The notes: generated from the sequence alone by a model not told the origin. A DNA stretch of 12,425 nucleotides from CAZFQD01 sp964520885 (GCA_964520885.1 CAZFQD010000063.1:1-12425), one strand, 5' to 3'; counted from the stretch's first letter, positions 1 to 7,276 are shown. Program-made: numbers and translations.

Positions 1-10
1 GTCAATGTAA

Positions 11-58
11 ATTTATGGGAGCTTAGCTTTATGACATTGGTCTGCCGTCCCCATAAAT
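11..58. repeat. Potential stem-loop, 9-bp stem with 30-nt loop
   Basis: ATTTATGGG at 11-19 is perfectly complementary to CCCATAAAT at 50-58. The loop contains most of the left inverted motif and the near-palindrome AGCTTAGCT (20-28). It lies just downstream of the stop codon of the minus-strand hypothetical gene. No T-run follows it on that strand, so a classical intrinsic terminator is not supported. Confidence 0.45.
33..52 (+). repeat. Left copy of 20-bp inverted motif
   Basis: The sequence reads GACATTGGTCTGCCGTCCCC. The reverse complement of 614-633 matches it at 17 of 20 positions, including an uninterrupted GACATTGG at one end and CGTCCCC at the other. The two copies face each other across the hypothetical gene at 67-582. 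The similarity does not clearly continue outside the 20 bp on either side. Confidence 0.7.
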
Positions 59-66
59 AAATAAAA

Positions 67-582
67 CTATTTATACACCCACTCTTTTACTTTGGATGAA
101 ATTTCTAACCATTTTGGATATTGCTTTAAAACCTGCTCATATGACTTTCTTCCTATTCCGCCTTTTGGTCCTGCTAATTTCTCATCAAAACAAAACCATT
201 GAAAGTTCTCTTTAATTTGTTGGTTATCAAAAAAGCTAGTTTGAATTTTATCCAATAAAAAACATAGTAACTCTTTTTGATAATCTTGCATTATAACAGC
301 TACTGCTCCTAAAAGATTACTAAACTTTTTCCTTTCTGAAATCAACTCATTGTCAGTATTATATGCAATAACAATACTTATCAACTCATCAAAACTTAAA
401 GCAGGTAATAATTCATACCCTTCTTCTTGACCCCACCCACAGTTATACAATAATCTTTTTCGATAAGTAAGTCCCGAGATGCTTTCTTTGTAAAGATTAC
501 CACTAATTTGAACAAATTCAATATCATCATAAATCATTGTGAAATGTATGGTTGTGCAAAAATATTTTATATTCATATTCAT
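67..582 (-). CDS. Hypothetical protein, about 171 aa, unrecognised
   Basis: I do not recognise this protein. It is soluble-looking, with no signal peptide or membrane segment, and is rich in Phe, Tyr, Leu and Ile. Visible landmarks are a conserved-looking stretch YNCGWGQEEGYELLPALS in the N-terminal third, a likely helical middle (around SNLLGAVAVIMQDYQKELL) and a C-terminal half with several aromatic residues ending in KEWVYK. The frame can be extended to a TTG at 609, but that codon lies inside a 9-bp tandem repeat. In-frame ATGs occur at 588, 582 and 576. I prefer 582 because GGGTG lies 6 nt upstream of it. The gene follows glmM in the same direction, but a 20-bp inverted motif flanks it on both sides, so it may be an insertion and not part of the ruvAB-glmM unit. 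A small immunity-type or accessory protein is possible but unsupported. Confidence 0.65.
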   Translation of the reverse strand: MNMNIKYFCTTIHFTMIYDDIEFVQISGNLYKESISGLTYRKRLLYNCGWGQEEGYELLPALSFDELISIVIAYNTDNELISERKKFSNLLGAVAVIMQDYQKELLCFLLDKIQTSFFDNQQIKENFQWFCFDEKLAGPKGGIGRKSYEQVLKQYPKWLEISSKVKEWVYK

Positions 583-597
583 ATTCATCACCCATTC

Positions 598-644
598 CAA
601 GACAGGCAAGACAGGGGACGACTGGCCAATGTCTTTTCTGTCTT
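598..644. repeat. Tandem 9-mer and nested palindrome with right copy of inverted motif
   Basis: CAAGACAGG occurs twice in tandem (598-606 and 607-615). AAGACAG at 608-614 is complementary to CTGTCTT at 638-644, giving a 7-bp outer stem. Inside it lie GAC (617-619) facing GTC (631-633), and the palindrome TGGCCA (623-628). The right copy of the 20-bp motif (614-633, inverted relative to 33-52) is embedded in it. The element fills the short gap between glmM and the hypothetical gene and could act as a transcript-end structure or be the end of a small repeat element. Confidence 0.6.
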
Positions 645-650
645 TGTGTT

Positions 651-1994
651 TTAACTTTGTATTCTCTTATTTGCAATATTGGTTAAATGACCGGCAATTC
701 TTTCAACAATAATAAGATCAATGCCTTCAACCATAATTCGGACCAAAGGCTCTGTTCCTGAAGGTCTAACTAACACTCTCCCATTTTCCCCCAATTCACT
801 TGCTGCTTTTGAAACCTCTCCATTAAATATTATATCCTCAGCCAAAAAACTTTTTTGTTCATTATCTGCCGAGATATTACTTTGGATTTGAGGAAATGAC
901 TTAACTAAATCAGTAATATATGATGCTTTCTTATTGTTCCTTTTTAAAAGTGATAAAATTGAAAGTGCAGTAAGTTGACCATCTCCCGTAGTGTTAATAT
1001 CAAGCAAAATTACATGCCCCGATTGTTCTCCGCCCAAAGAAAGCCCTTCCTTTTTCATTTCCTCTAAAACATATCTGTCCCCCACTCTTGTAGCCAAAAC
1101 TTCTATTCCATTGTCTCTCATAGTTTTTGTAAAGCCCATATTTGAAAGAGTGGTAACAACTACTGTATTTTTCTTTAATTTTCCTCTGCTTTTCATATCT
1201 ATTGCAAGTGCGGCAATTATTCGGTCACCATCTATAATTTCACCATTTTGGTCAACAGCCAAACACCTATCAGCATCACCATCAAAAGAAATACCAATAT
1301 CTGCTTTATACTCAATTACAGCTTTTGATATTTCATCAATATGAGTCGAACCACAGCCTTTATTAATATTTAATCCATTAGGTTCATTATTTATTATTTC
1401 AACATTAGCTCCAAGTTCATTAAACAAATAATTTGCTGTATTGCTTGAAGCTCCATTTGCACAGTCAATAACTACTTTTAGTCCATCTAAATTAGTAGCA
1501 TTTTCTGATTTAAGTAAATATTCAACATAATCTTGTGTCGCATCTGATTTTTGAATTATATAACCCGGAGTTTCGTGGACATTTGCTTGACCATTGAAAA
1601 TAAGGTTCTCAATTTCGTCTTCAATTTCATCTGCTAATTTGTAGCCTTGACCGTTAAACAATTTTATACCATTATACTTAGCAGGATTATGCGAGGCTGA
1701 AATTACAACTCCAATATCAGCTTTATATAATTTAGCTAAATATGAAACTGCCGGGGTAGGCACTACACCTAATAAAACAACATCAGCACCAGCAGAAGCA
1801 AAGCCTGAAGCCATAGCAGAACAAAGCATATCTCCCGAAGCTCTTGTATCTGCTCCAATAATAACCTTCGGTTTTTTTGTTGTTTTTTTCATTAATACTT
1901 GAGCGGCCGCTCTTGCTATTTTTAAAGCTAATTCACAAGATAAATCAGCATTTGCAACCCCTCTAATTCCATCTGTTCCAAATAATCTTTCCAA
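651..1994 (-). CDS. glmM: Phosphoglucosamine mutase GlmM
   Basis: GlmM converts glucosamine-6-phosphate to glucosamine-1-phosphate, the step that commits hexosamine to UDP-GlcNAc for peptidoglycan. The 447-residue length is standard. It begins MERLFGTDGIRG, typical of bacterial GlmM. The phosphoserine loop ISASHNP gives catalytic Ser about 101. The metal-binding loop DGDADR is at 238-243, the sugar-binding loop GEQSGH at 322-327 and the phosphate-binding RPSGTEPLVR at 410-419, so all four domains are complete. The start is TTG at 1994, with AGGGAGAG 6 nt upstream. It lies 15 nt after ruvB in the same direction, so it is probably the third gene of the ruvA-ruvB-glmM transcript. No glmS or glmS ribozyme is visible. 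Confidence 0.97.
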   Translation of the reverse strand: MERLFGTDGIRGVANADLSCELALKIARAAAQVLMKKTTKKPKVIIGADTRASGDMLCSAMASGFASAGADVVLLGVVPTPAVSYLAKLYKADIGVVISASHNPAKYNGIKLFNGQGYKLADEIEDEIENLIFNGQANVHETPGYIIQKSDATQDYVEYLLKSENATNLDGLKVVIDCANGASSNTANYLFNELGANVEIINNEPNGLNINKGCGSTHIDEISKAVIEYKADIGISFDGDADRCLAVDQNGEIIDGDRIIAALAIDMKSRGKLKKNTVVVTTLSNMGFTKTMRDNGIEVLATRVGDRYVLEEMKKEGLSLGGEQSGHVILLDINTTGDGQLTALSILSLLKRNNKKASYITDLVKSFPQIQSNISADNEQKSFLAEDIIFNGEVSKAASELGENGRVLVRPSGTEPLVRIMVEGIDLIIVERIAGHLTNIANKRIQS

Positions 1995-2009
1995 AAAAAT
2001 CTCTCCCTT

Positions 2010-3044
2010 TTACTCTAATTCTAATTGACTATTATTGTATACTAAGCCTAAATGTTTATACGCAAGTTTAGTTACACATCTTCCTCTTGGTGTTCTGTTT
2101 AAAAATCCAATTTGCATTAAATAAGGTTCATAAACATCTTCAATAGTAATGCTTTCCTCGCCAATTGTAGCCGATAATGTTTCAAGTCCTACCGGTCCAC
2201 CTGAAAAGTTATTTATAATTGAGGATAACATTCTTCTGTCAATATTATCAAGCCCCAAATGGTCTATTTCAAGTGCTTTTAATGCATAATCAGCTATTTC
2301 TTTATTAATAACACCTTGCCCTCTAACTTGAGCAAAATCTCTAACTCTCTTTAATAAACGATTTACTATTCTTGGAGTTCCTCTCGACCTTTTAGCTAAT
2401 TCTATTGCTCCATCTTTATCTATTTCAATGTCTAAAATGGATGCACTTCTTTCTACAATCTTTTTTAGTTCACTATGAGAATAAAGTTCTAACCTAAAAA
2501 CAATGCCAAATCTATCTCTTAAAGGAGATGTCAATTGTCCTGCCCTTGTGGTAGCCCCTATTAAGGTAAACTTTGGCAAATCAAGCCTAATTGACCGTGC
2601 TGAAGGCCCTTTGCCAATAATTATATCAAGAGCATAATCTTCCATTGCAGGATATAAAATTTCCTCAACAGCCTTTGATAATCTATGTATCTCATCAATA
2701 AATAAAACATCACCATCCGAAAGATTGGTAAGCAAAGCCGCTAAATCTCCCGCTTTTTCAATTGCAGGTCCTGAGGTAATTCTCATATTTACCCCCATCT
2801 CGTTAGAAATAACACCTGCAAGAGTGGTTTTTCCTAATCCCGGTGGTCCATATAAAAGAGTATGGTCTAATGTTTCGCCCCTCTTTTTTGCCGCAGTAAT
2901 AAAAACAAGAAGATTTTCCTTAACCTTTTCTTGCCCTATGTATTCACTAATATGTCGTGGTCTTAAAGATTTCTCGGTTTCATCCTCATTAATCAAAGAT
3001 GTGGAAATTATTCTTTCCTCAATTTCTAATTCAAAATCATCCAT
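2010..3044 (-). CDS. ruvB: Holliday junction branch migration ATPase RuvB
   Basis: RuvB is the hexameric AAA+ motor that, loaded by RuvA, drives branch migration of Holliday junctions during recombination repair. The protein is 344 residues, the usual length. It shows Walker A GPPGLGKT (66-73), Walker B FIDEIH (115-120), the sensor-1 region GATTRAG (163-169) and the arginine-finger segment PLRDRFG (174-180). The C-terminal winged-helix domain includes GPVGLETLSATIGE and the characteristic GFLNRTPRGR. The ATG at 3044 is preceded by AAGGAGC about 9 nt upstream. It lies 59 nt downstream of ruvA, and that gap carries a GC-rich palindrome. The sequence looks intact with no unusual substitutions. 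Confidence 0.98.
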   Translation of the reverse strand: MDDFELEIEERIISTSLINEDETEKSLRPRHISEYIGQEKVKENLLVFITAAKKRGETLDHTLLYGPPGLGKTTLAGVISNEMGVNMRITSGPAIEKAGDLAALLTNLSDGDVLFIDEIHRLSKAVEEILYPAMEDYALDIIIGKGPSARSIRLDLPKFTLIGATTRAGQLTSPLRDRFGIVFRLELYSHSELKKIVERSASILDIEIDKDGAIELAKRSRGTPRIVNRLLKRVRDFAQVRGQGVINKEIADYALKALEIDHLGLDNIDRRMLSSIINNFSGGPVGLETLSATIGEESITIEDVYEPYLMQIGFLNRTPRGRCVTKLAYKHLGLVYNNSQLELE

Positions 3045-3070
3045 AAAATGTTTGCTCCTTTTTTTCTAAC

Positions 3071-3089
3071 GGGCGGTCAATGACCGCCC
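3071..3089. repeat. GC-rich perfect palindrome between ruvA and ruvB
   Basis: GGGCGGTCA and TGACCGCCC are perfectly complementary with one central base between them. As RNA this would be a 7-bp stem with a 5-nt loop. It is strikingly GC-rich in an AT-rich genome. On the minus (coding) strand it is followed by GTTAGAAAAAAA and then the ruvB ribosome binding site, so there is no U-tract for termination in the direction of transcription. A dispersed small palindromic repeat or an RNA-processing or stability hairpin fits better. Confidence 0.75.
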
Positions 3090-3103
3090 CTGCAATTTTT
3101 ATT

Positions 3104-3709
3104 TTAATTTTTCATAAGCAATTTAAGTGCCGCTCTTATTATATTTTCCACACCATCCGTATCACTTAACCCGCATTTTTTCACAGCATCTTGTGCTTCA
3201 TATTTTGAATAGCCCAAAACTGACAAAGCATTTACTGCTTCAGCTTTAGCCCCAAAAATAGGCAGATTTAAAATATCAATATCGCTTTCATTATTAGACA
3301 ACTGCTCATTTTTGATTTTATCTTTTAACTCTAAAATTATTCTGCTTGCAAGTTTAGCCCCTATTCCCTGTGCTCTTGTTAATGCCTTTGCATCATTTAA
3401 TACAATTGCTATTGCGAACTGTTCCGGAGAAAGTTCTGATAATATGGACAATGCCGCCTTAGGTCCCACTCCAGAAACTGATATAAGTTGTTTGAAGCAA
3501 TTTTGCTCCTCAAAATCATAAAAGCCAAATAGGTCTAAAATATCCTCACGAACATTCAAATATGTATATAGTTTTACCATTTCACCAATAGTTCCTAAGT
3601 GCTTATACGTGTTTGCTGTAATGCTCAATTTATAGCCTACCCCACCACAATCAACAACAGCAATACCCTGTTCTAAAACTGCAAGTTTTCCGTTAACATA
3701 ATAATACAT
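3104..3709 (-). CDS. ruvA: Holliday junction DNA-binding protein RuvA
   Basis: RuvA forms tetramers that hold the four-way junction open and recruit RuvB. At 201 residues it is normal in length. The N-terminal OB-fold (about 1-63) starts MYYYVNGKLA and ends near LDLFGFYD. Two helix-hairpin-helix motifs follow: SVSGVGPKAALSIL (about 77-90) and GIGAKLASRIILELKDK (about 115-131). A flexible acidic linker leads to the C-terminal RuvB-binding three-helix domain (about 155-200, with ALSVLGYSKYEAQDAV). The ATG at 3709 has AAAGGGAG about 8 nt upstream. It is the first gene of its transcript. RuvC, often encoded just upstream in other bacteria, is not here; the upstream neighbour is the divergent mecA-like gene. 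Confidence 0.97.
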   Translation of the reverse strand: MYYYVNGKLAVLEQGIAVVDCGGVGYKLSITANTYKHLGTIGEMVKLYTYLNVREDILDLFGFYDFEEQNCFKQLISVSGVGPKAALSILSELSPEQFAIAIVLNDAKALTRAQGIGAKLASRIILELKDKIKNEQLSNNESDIDILNLPIFGAKAEAVNALSVLGYSKYEAQDAVKKCGLSDTDGVENIIRAALKLLMKN

Positions 3710-3770
3710 TAAAAAAACTCCCTTTTTAAGTATAAATAAAATTAATAATTTAATGAACTATTCCAAAAAA

Positions 3771-3799
3771 ATTATATGCGAATTTAAAATTTATCTTAC
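3771..3799 (-). promoter_or_regulatory. Candidate promoter for ruvA-ruvB-glmM
   Basis: The minus strand carries a perfect TATAAT (complement of 3771-3776) about 62 nt before the ruvA start. The hexamer 17 bp upstream reads GTAAGA, only 3 of 6 to TTGACA, so the -35 is weak. No better -10 with correct spacing was seen in the AT-rich gap. No LexA/SOS-type operator was identified. Confidence 0.4.
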
Positions 3800-3951
3800 T
3801 CACTCAATTGTTGATTATTTTATCATAAATTTACTAATAAGGCAAGATTAATACCTTAAAGTCTTATCATCAATTTAATATTTTTTGTAAATAATATGTT
3901 ATGTAATTTTTAGTATTGGCTATGATTTCCACAATTGGTATACATTTAATA

Positions 3952-3980
3952 ATGTCAAACATCTTTTTTTTTAATATAAT
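3952..3980 (+). promoter_or_regulatory. Candidate promoter for mecA-like gene and L,D-transpeptidase
   Basis: ATGTCA (3952-3957, 4 of 6 to TTGACA) is followed after exactly 17 bp by a perfect TATAAT (3975-3980). Transcription would start near 3987, giving a leader of about 28 nt before the TTG start at 4015, with its AAAGGG ribosome binding site at 4001-4006. This sigma-A-like promoter would drive both plus-strand genes. Confidence 0.6.
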
Positions 3981-4014
3981 AGTAGTGTAAATATATTAGT
4001 AAAGGGTGATTTGT

Positions 4015-4623
4015 TTGAAACTTGAATTGATGACGGCAGATAAATTAAAAATTCTCTTAGATACAGATGACCTTAGAAAATATAATATTAATTTTGTTAA
4101 CTTAGATTATAAAAACAAAAAAACAAGGGAAATTTTTTGGAATTTAATTAACACTGCAAAAGAACAAACAGGATTTAATCCAAATGGTTCAAGACTATTA
4201 ATAGAAGCATTTCCTGAAATAAACGGCGGAATATCGCTCTTTGTTTCAAAATTATCTCATTGCTCAAATAAAGAGGAATTTGAAAATAATACATATAATA
4301 ATGAAAACTTTATCAAAAAAGATACTTTGATTTTTTGTTTTGAAAATACTGATGATTTATTAGATGCTTGTTTGCTTTTTAAAGATAAAAATTGCCGAAT
4401 TTCTGGAAGCACTCTATATAATTATTTAAAAAAATATTATTTAACAATTCAATTCTCAAATAATTATCAAAATGAAAAATATTATGAAAATAAACTTATA
4501 CTTAATTTATTAGAATTTGGTAAAATAATAAATAATGAAATATCTGAGTGCTATTTAGATGAACACGCTAATATTATTATTAAAGAAAGTGCTGTAAACA
4601 TTATTGCTGAACAAATAAAATGA
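4015..4623 (+). CDS. mecA: MecA-family adaptor protein for ClpC
   Basis: MecA proteins deliver substrates to the ClpCP protease and help assemble the ClpC hexamer in Bacillota. The N-terminal domain (about 1-80) has the family pattern: MKLELMTADKLKILLDTDDL, then a helix ending in GFNPNGSRLLIEAFP and a strand GGISLFVSKL. A low-complexity Asn/Glu linker (about 82-100) leads to the C-terminal ClpC-binding domain, with IFCFENTDDLLDAC, STLYNYLKKYYLTIQ and LDEHANIIIKESAVNII. The 202-residue length fits. I chose TTG at 4015 over GTG at 4006 because AAAGGG at 4001-4006 is correctly spaced from it and because it yields the conserved MKLE start. Assignment is by family resemblance; substrate specificity cannot be inferred. 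It is first of a two-gene plus-strand unit. Confidence 0.8.
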   Translation: MKLELMTADKLKILLDTDDLRKYNINFVNLDYKNKKTREIFWNLINTAKEQTGFNPNGSRLLIEAFPEINGGISLFVSKLSHCSNKEEFENNTYNNENFIKKDTLIFCFENTDDLLDACLLFKDKNCRISGSTLYNYLKKYYLTIQFSNNYQNEKYYENKLILNLLEFGKIINNEISECYLDEHANIIIKESAVNIIAEQIK

Positions 4624-4658
4624 AGCATTTTCTAATCTAATAATTTTAGGTGAGATTA

Positions 4659-5363
4659 ATGCTTTTATTTATTAAAAAACAAAAAAATGTTTTAATTGTT
4701 TTTACTGTTCTATTTTTGCTGATTGGATTTTTTAATTTTGATTACCACAAAACTATTGATATTGAAGTGTTTGAGACAAATTCACCATACAAAATTTATA
4801 TTGATGTGGAAATGAGCATTATAAGTGTATATAAAAATAATGTTCTTTATAAAACATATCCTTGTTCTGGTGGGAAATATAGCACTCCTTCACCCATTGG
4901 CACCTTCAACATAATAACAAAAAGCACATGGGGAGAAGGTTTCGGTGGACATTGGATGGGTTTGAATGTTGCTTGGGGTAAATTTGGTATTCACGGAACT
5001 ATTTATCCATATTCAATTGGTCATCCCTCATCAAAAGGATGTATTAGAATGTTAAACAAGGATGTTTCAGAACTCTATAAATTTATTCCTTATGGAACTT
5101 TTGTTATAATTACTGATGGCCCTTACAAAGAATTTGGAAAGGGTTTTCGCTATATAAAGCCCGGTATGTATGGCTCTGATGTGTTAGCCATTCAAAAAAG
5201 ACTAAAAGAATTAAAGTATTTTAATGGTTATTGCAATGGAAAATATGATGTTAATGGATTTAAAGAGGCTGTCCATAAATATCAAAGGGCAAACAAAATG
5301 TATGTTAGCAATACCATTTCACCTGCCCTTATTAAATCTCTTGGGTTTATGTTGTTTGAATAA
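4659..5363 (+). CDS. L,D-transpeptidase (YkuD) with C-terminal peptidoglycan-binding domain
   Basis: YkuD enzymes make 3-3 peptide cross-links in peptidoglycan or attach molecules to it, using a catalytic cysteine. Near the N-terminus is one membrane segment (about 10-27, NVLIVFTVLFLLIGFF) after a Lys-rich start, so the enzyme should be anchored with its body outside. The YkuD domain (about 44-152) includes PSPIGTFNII, GIHGT (His about 112) and SSKGCIRM (Cys about 128, Arg about 130). The usual SHGC is SKGC here. A PG_binding_1-like domain follows (about 165-230, with YGSDVLAIQKRLKELKYFNG). I chose ATG at 4659 over GTG at 4650 because AGGTGA ends 5 nt before the ATG. It starts 35 nt after the mecA-like gene with no terminator between, so the two are probably co-transcribed. 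It converges on ftsH. Confidence 0.92.
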   Translation: MLLFIKKQKNVLIVFTVLFLLIGFFNFDYHKTIDIEVFETNSPYKIYIDVEMSIISVYKNNVLYKTYPCSGGKYSTPSPIGTFNIITKSTWGEGFGGHWMGLNVAWGKFGIHGTIYPYSIGHPSSKGCIRMLNKDVSELYKFIPYGTFVIITDGPYKEFGKGFRYIKPGMYGSDVLAIQKRLKELKYFNGYCNGKYDVNGFKEAVHKYQRANKMYVSNTISPALIKSLGFMLFE

Positions 5364-5407
5364 ATAAATAGCAATAATATTGAGAATGCTAAACTAATAA
5401 CTAACTA

Positions 5408-7276
5408 CTATGTGGGTATTTCCTTACCAGATACAATGTCAACCTTCTTTTTCTTTTTTACCGGCTTGTCTGTAAATATAGCTTCAAATTCCACACCATT
5501 AATTTTTTCTTTTTCTAAAAGCAAATTTGCTACTTCAGTTAACTTTTTAAAATTATTTTTTAATATGTCCTCGGCTTTATTATAAGCAGTAATGATAATG
5601 TTTTTAATTTCCGCATCTATAGATGCCGCAATATTCTCTGAATAGTTTCTTTGAGAGGTAAAATCTCTGCCTAAAAAAACTTCATCATGTCCTGAACCGA
5701 AAACTATTGGACCTAGAACATCACTCATTCCATATTTTGTAACCATTTTTCTTGCAATTTTTGTTGCCCTTTCAATATCGTTTGAAGCACCTGTTGAAAT
5801 ATCATCTAATGCTAATTTTTCTGAAACCCTACCTCCCAATAATGATACAACCTCTTCCGACATCTCGCTTTTACTCATATAACTCTTATCTTCTTGTGGA
5901 AGCGATAATGTATATCCTCCTGTCATTCCTCTAGGGATTATTGAAATCTGATGAACAGGATTTTGCGTTTCCAAAAATCGTGTAACTATTGCATGTCCTG
6001 CTTCATGAAAAGCAGTTAATTTTCTTTCCTTTTCGCTCACAACTCTCGTTTTCTTTTCTACACCAGCAATAACTTTCATTATTGCATCCTCAATATCCTT
6101 TGTATCAATTGTTTCTTTTTTTCTTCTAACAGCAAAAATTGCCGCTTCATTTAATACATTTTCAAGGTCTGCTCCTGAAAAGCCTGTTGTTACTTTTGCT
6201 ATTGTATTTAAATTAACATCTGGTGCCATAGTTTTGCCTTTGCTATGCACTATTAAAATTTGCTCTCTACCTTTAATATCAGGTAAACTAACAACTATTT
6301 GTCTATCAAATCGTCCCGGACGAAGCAAAGCACTATCTAAAATATCTGCACGGTTTGTAGCGGCAATAATAATAACACCTTCATTAATTCCAAAGCCATC
6401 CATTTCAACTAAAAGTTGATTTAATGTCTGCTCTCTTTCGTCGTGTCCTCCGCCTAAGCCTGCACCTCTTTGCCTACCAACAGCATCTATTTCATCAATA
6501 AAAACTATACATGGAGCACTTTTCTTTGCCGTTTCAAATAAATCCCTAACCCTTGAAGCACCAACACCAACATAAAGTTCAACAAATTCTGAACCGGAAA
6601 TAGTAAAGAAAGGCACTTCTGCTTCGCCAGCAACCGCTCTTGCAAGCAAAGTTTTACCAGTTCCCGGAGCACCAACTAATAAAATTCCTTTTGGTATTCT
6701 TGCTCCTAAATCAATATATTTTTTTGGAGTTTTAAGAAAATCAACTATTTCTGCTAATTCCTCTTTTTCTTCATCGGCACCAGCTACATCTTCGAAAGAG
6801 GTTTTTCTCTTTTCCTCACTTGCCATTTTTGTGCGAGCTTTGCCAAAGCTCATTGCCTTGCCTCCACCACCTGCACCCATTTGATTGGCAAAAAAGAGCC
6901 AAATAAAAATTACAATAGCACCAACTATCAATATTGGTATAAATTGTGCCCACCAAGGCATAGTCATTGGTGCTTCCATATCGTAAGATATTTCACCTTT
7001 TGCTCTTTGCTCATTTAAGGCTGTTTGAATATCATCAAAAAATAAATTAACACTATATAAACTATAAATATTTTCCTTTTCAGCAGTTTTTAACTTATAT
7101 GTTAAAACATTTTCCTTTAAACTAAAACTTGAAACCTGTCCGTTATTGAAACTATTTACAATATCGGAATATTTAACCTTAATATTTTCTGATCCAAAAT
7201 CAAATTGGCTTGCAATAAGTAAAAATACAATAAATAAAACTATTAAAAATCCAAAACTGCCAACATTTTTTTTCAA
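5408..7276 (-). CDS. ftsH: ATP-dependent zinc metalloprotease FtsH
   Basis: FtsH is a hexameric membrane AAA+ protease that degrades membrane and short-lived cytosolic proteins. At 622 residues it is complete. Domains: TM1 (about 7-25), an extracytoplasmic domain (about 26-108), TM2 (about 109-131), then the AAA domain. That domain has Walker A GAPGTGKT (202-209), a pore loop with YVGVG (235-239), Walker B IVFIDEID (257-264) and arginine fingers in LLRPGRFDR (317-325). The M41 domain has HEAGH (424-428) and the third zinc ligand Asp500 in STGASNDIERAT. The pore residue is Tyr where many bacterial FtsH proteins have Phe; Tyr is also known in the family. It starts with TTG at 7276, with AGGAGTGAT upstream, and shares a 4-nt TTGA overlap with the hpt stop. 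It is the last gene of the unit; the 44-bp gap before the convergent transpeptidase gene has no strong terminator. Confidence 0.98.
   Translation of the reverse strand: MKKNVGSFGFLIVLFIVFLLIASQFDFGSENIKVKYSDIVNSFNNGQVSSFSLKENVLTYKLKTAEKENIYSLYSVNLFFDDIQTALNEQRAKGEISYDMEAPMTMPWWAQFIPILIVGAIVIFIWLFFANQMGAGGGGKAMSFGKARTKMASEEKRKTSFEDVAGADEEKEELAEIVDFLKTPKKYIDLGARIPKGILLVGAPGTGKTLLARAVAGEAEVPFFTISGSEFVELYVGVGASRVRDLFETAKKSAPCIVFIDEIDAVGRQRGAGLGGGHDEREQTLNQLLVEMDGFGINEGVIIIAATNRADILDSALLRPGRFDRQIVVSLPDIKGREQILIVHSKGKTMAPDVNLNTIAKVTTGFSGADLENVLNEAAIFAVRRKKETIDTKDIEDAIMKVIAGVEKKTRVVSEKERKLTAFHEAGHAIVTRFLETQNPVHQISIIPRGMTGGYTLSLPQEDKSYMSKSEMSEEVVSLLGGRVSEKLALDDISTGASNDIERATKIARKMVTKYGMSDVLGPIVFGSGHDEVFLGRDFTSQRNYSENIAASIDAEIKNIIITAYNKAEDILKNNFKKLTEVANLLLEKEKINGVEFEAIFTDKPVKKKKKVDIVSGKEIPT

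Larger units (their letters stand above)
3710..4014. other. Divergent intergenic region
   Basis: This 305-bp, very AT-rich gap separates the divergent ruvA and mecA-like genes. It holds the two candidate promoters and both ribosome binding sites. I see no convincing open reading frame, RNA gene or terminator in the middle (about 3800-3950). Confidence 0.6.

Noticed and set aside
583..609. Extension of the hypothetical gene to a TTG start at 609
   Set aside because: The TTG lies inside the tandem CAAGACAGG repeat and has no suitable ribosome binding site; the ATG at 582 has GGGTG at good spacing.
991..1344. Plus-strand open frame of 117 codons
   Set aside because: It lies wholly antisense within glmM, which has every catalytic motif, and its translation resembles no protein. 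The same applies to the antisense frames inside ruvB, ruvA, ftsH, hpt and tilS.
1995..2009. glmS-type riboswitch or other RNA control upstream of glmM
   Set aside because: Only 15 nt separate ruvB and glmM, just enough for the ribosome binding site.
3054..3103. Intrinsic terminator between ruvA and ruvB
   Set aside because: T-runs flank the palindrome on the plus strand, but transcription runs on the minus strand, where the hairpin is followed by A-rich sequence and the ruvB ribosome binding site.
5364..5407. Bidirectional terminator between the transpeptidase and ftsH genes
   Set aside because: Only a 5-bp TAGCA/TGCTA inverted repeat is present, with no strong stem or T-tract; too weak to call.
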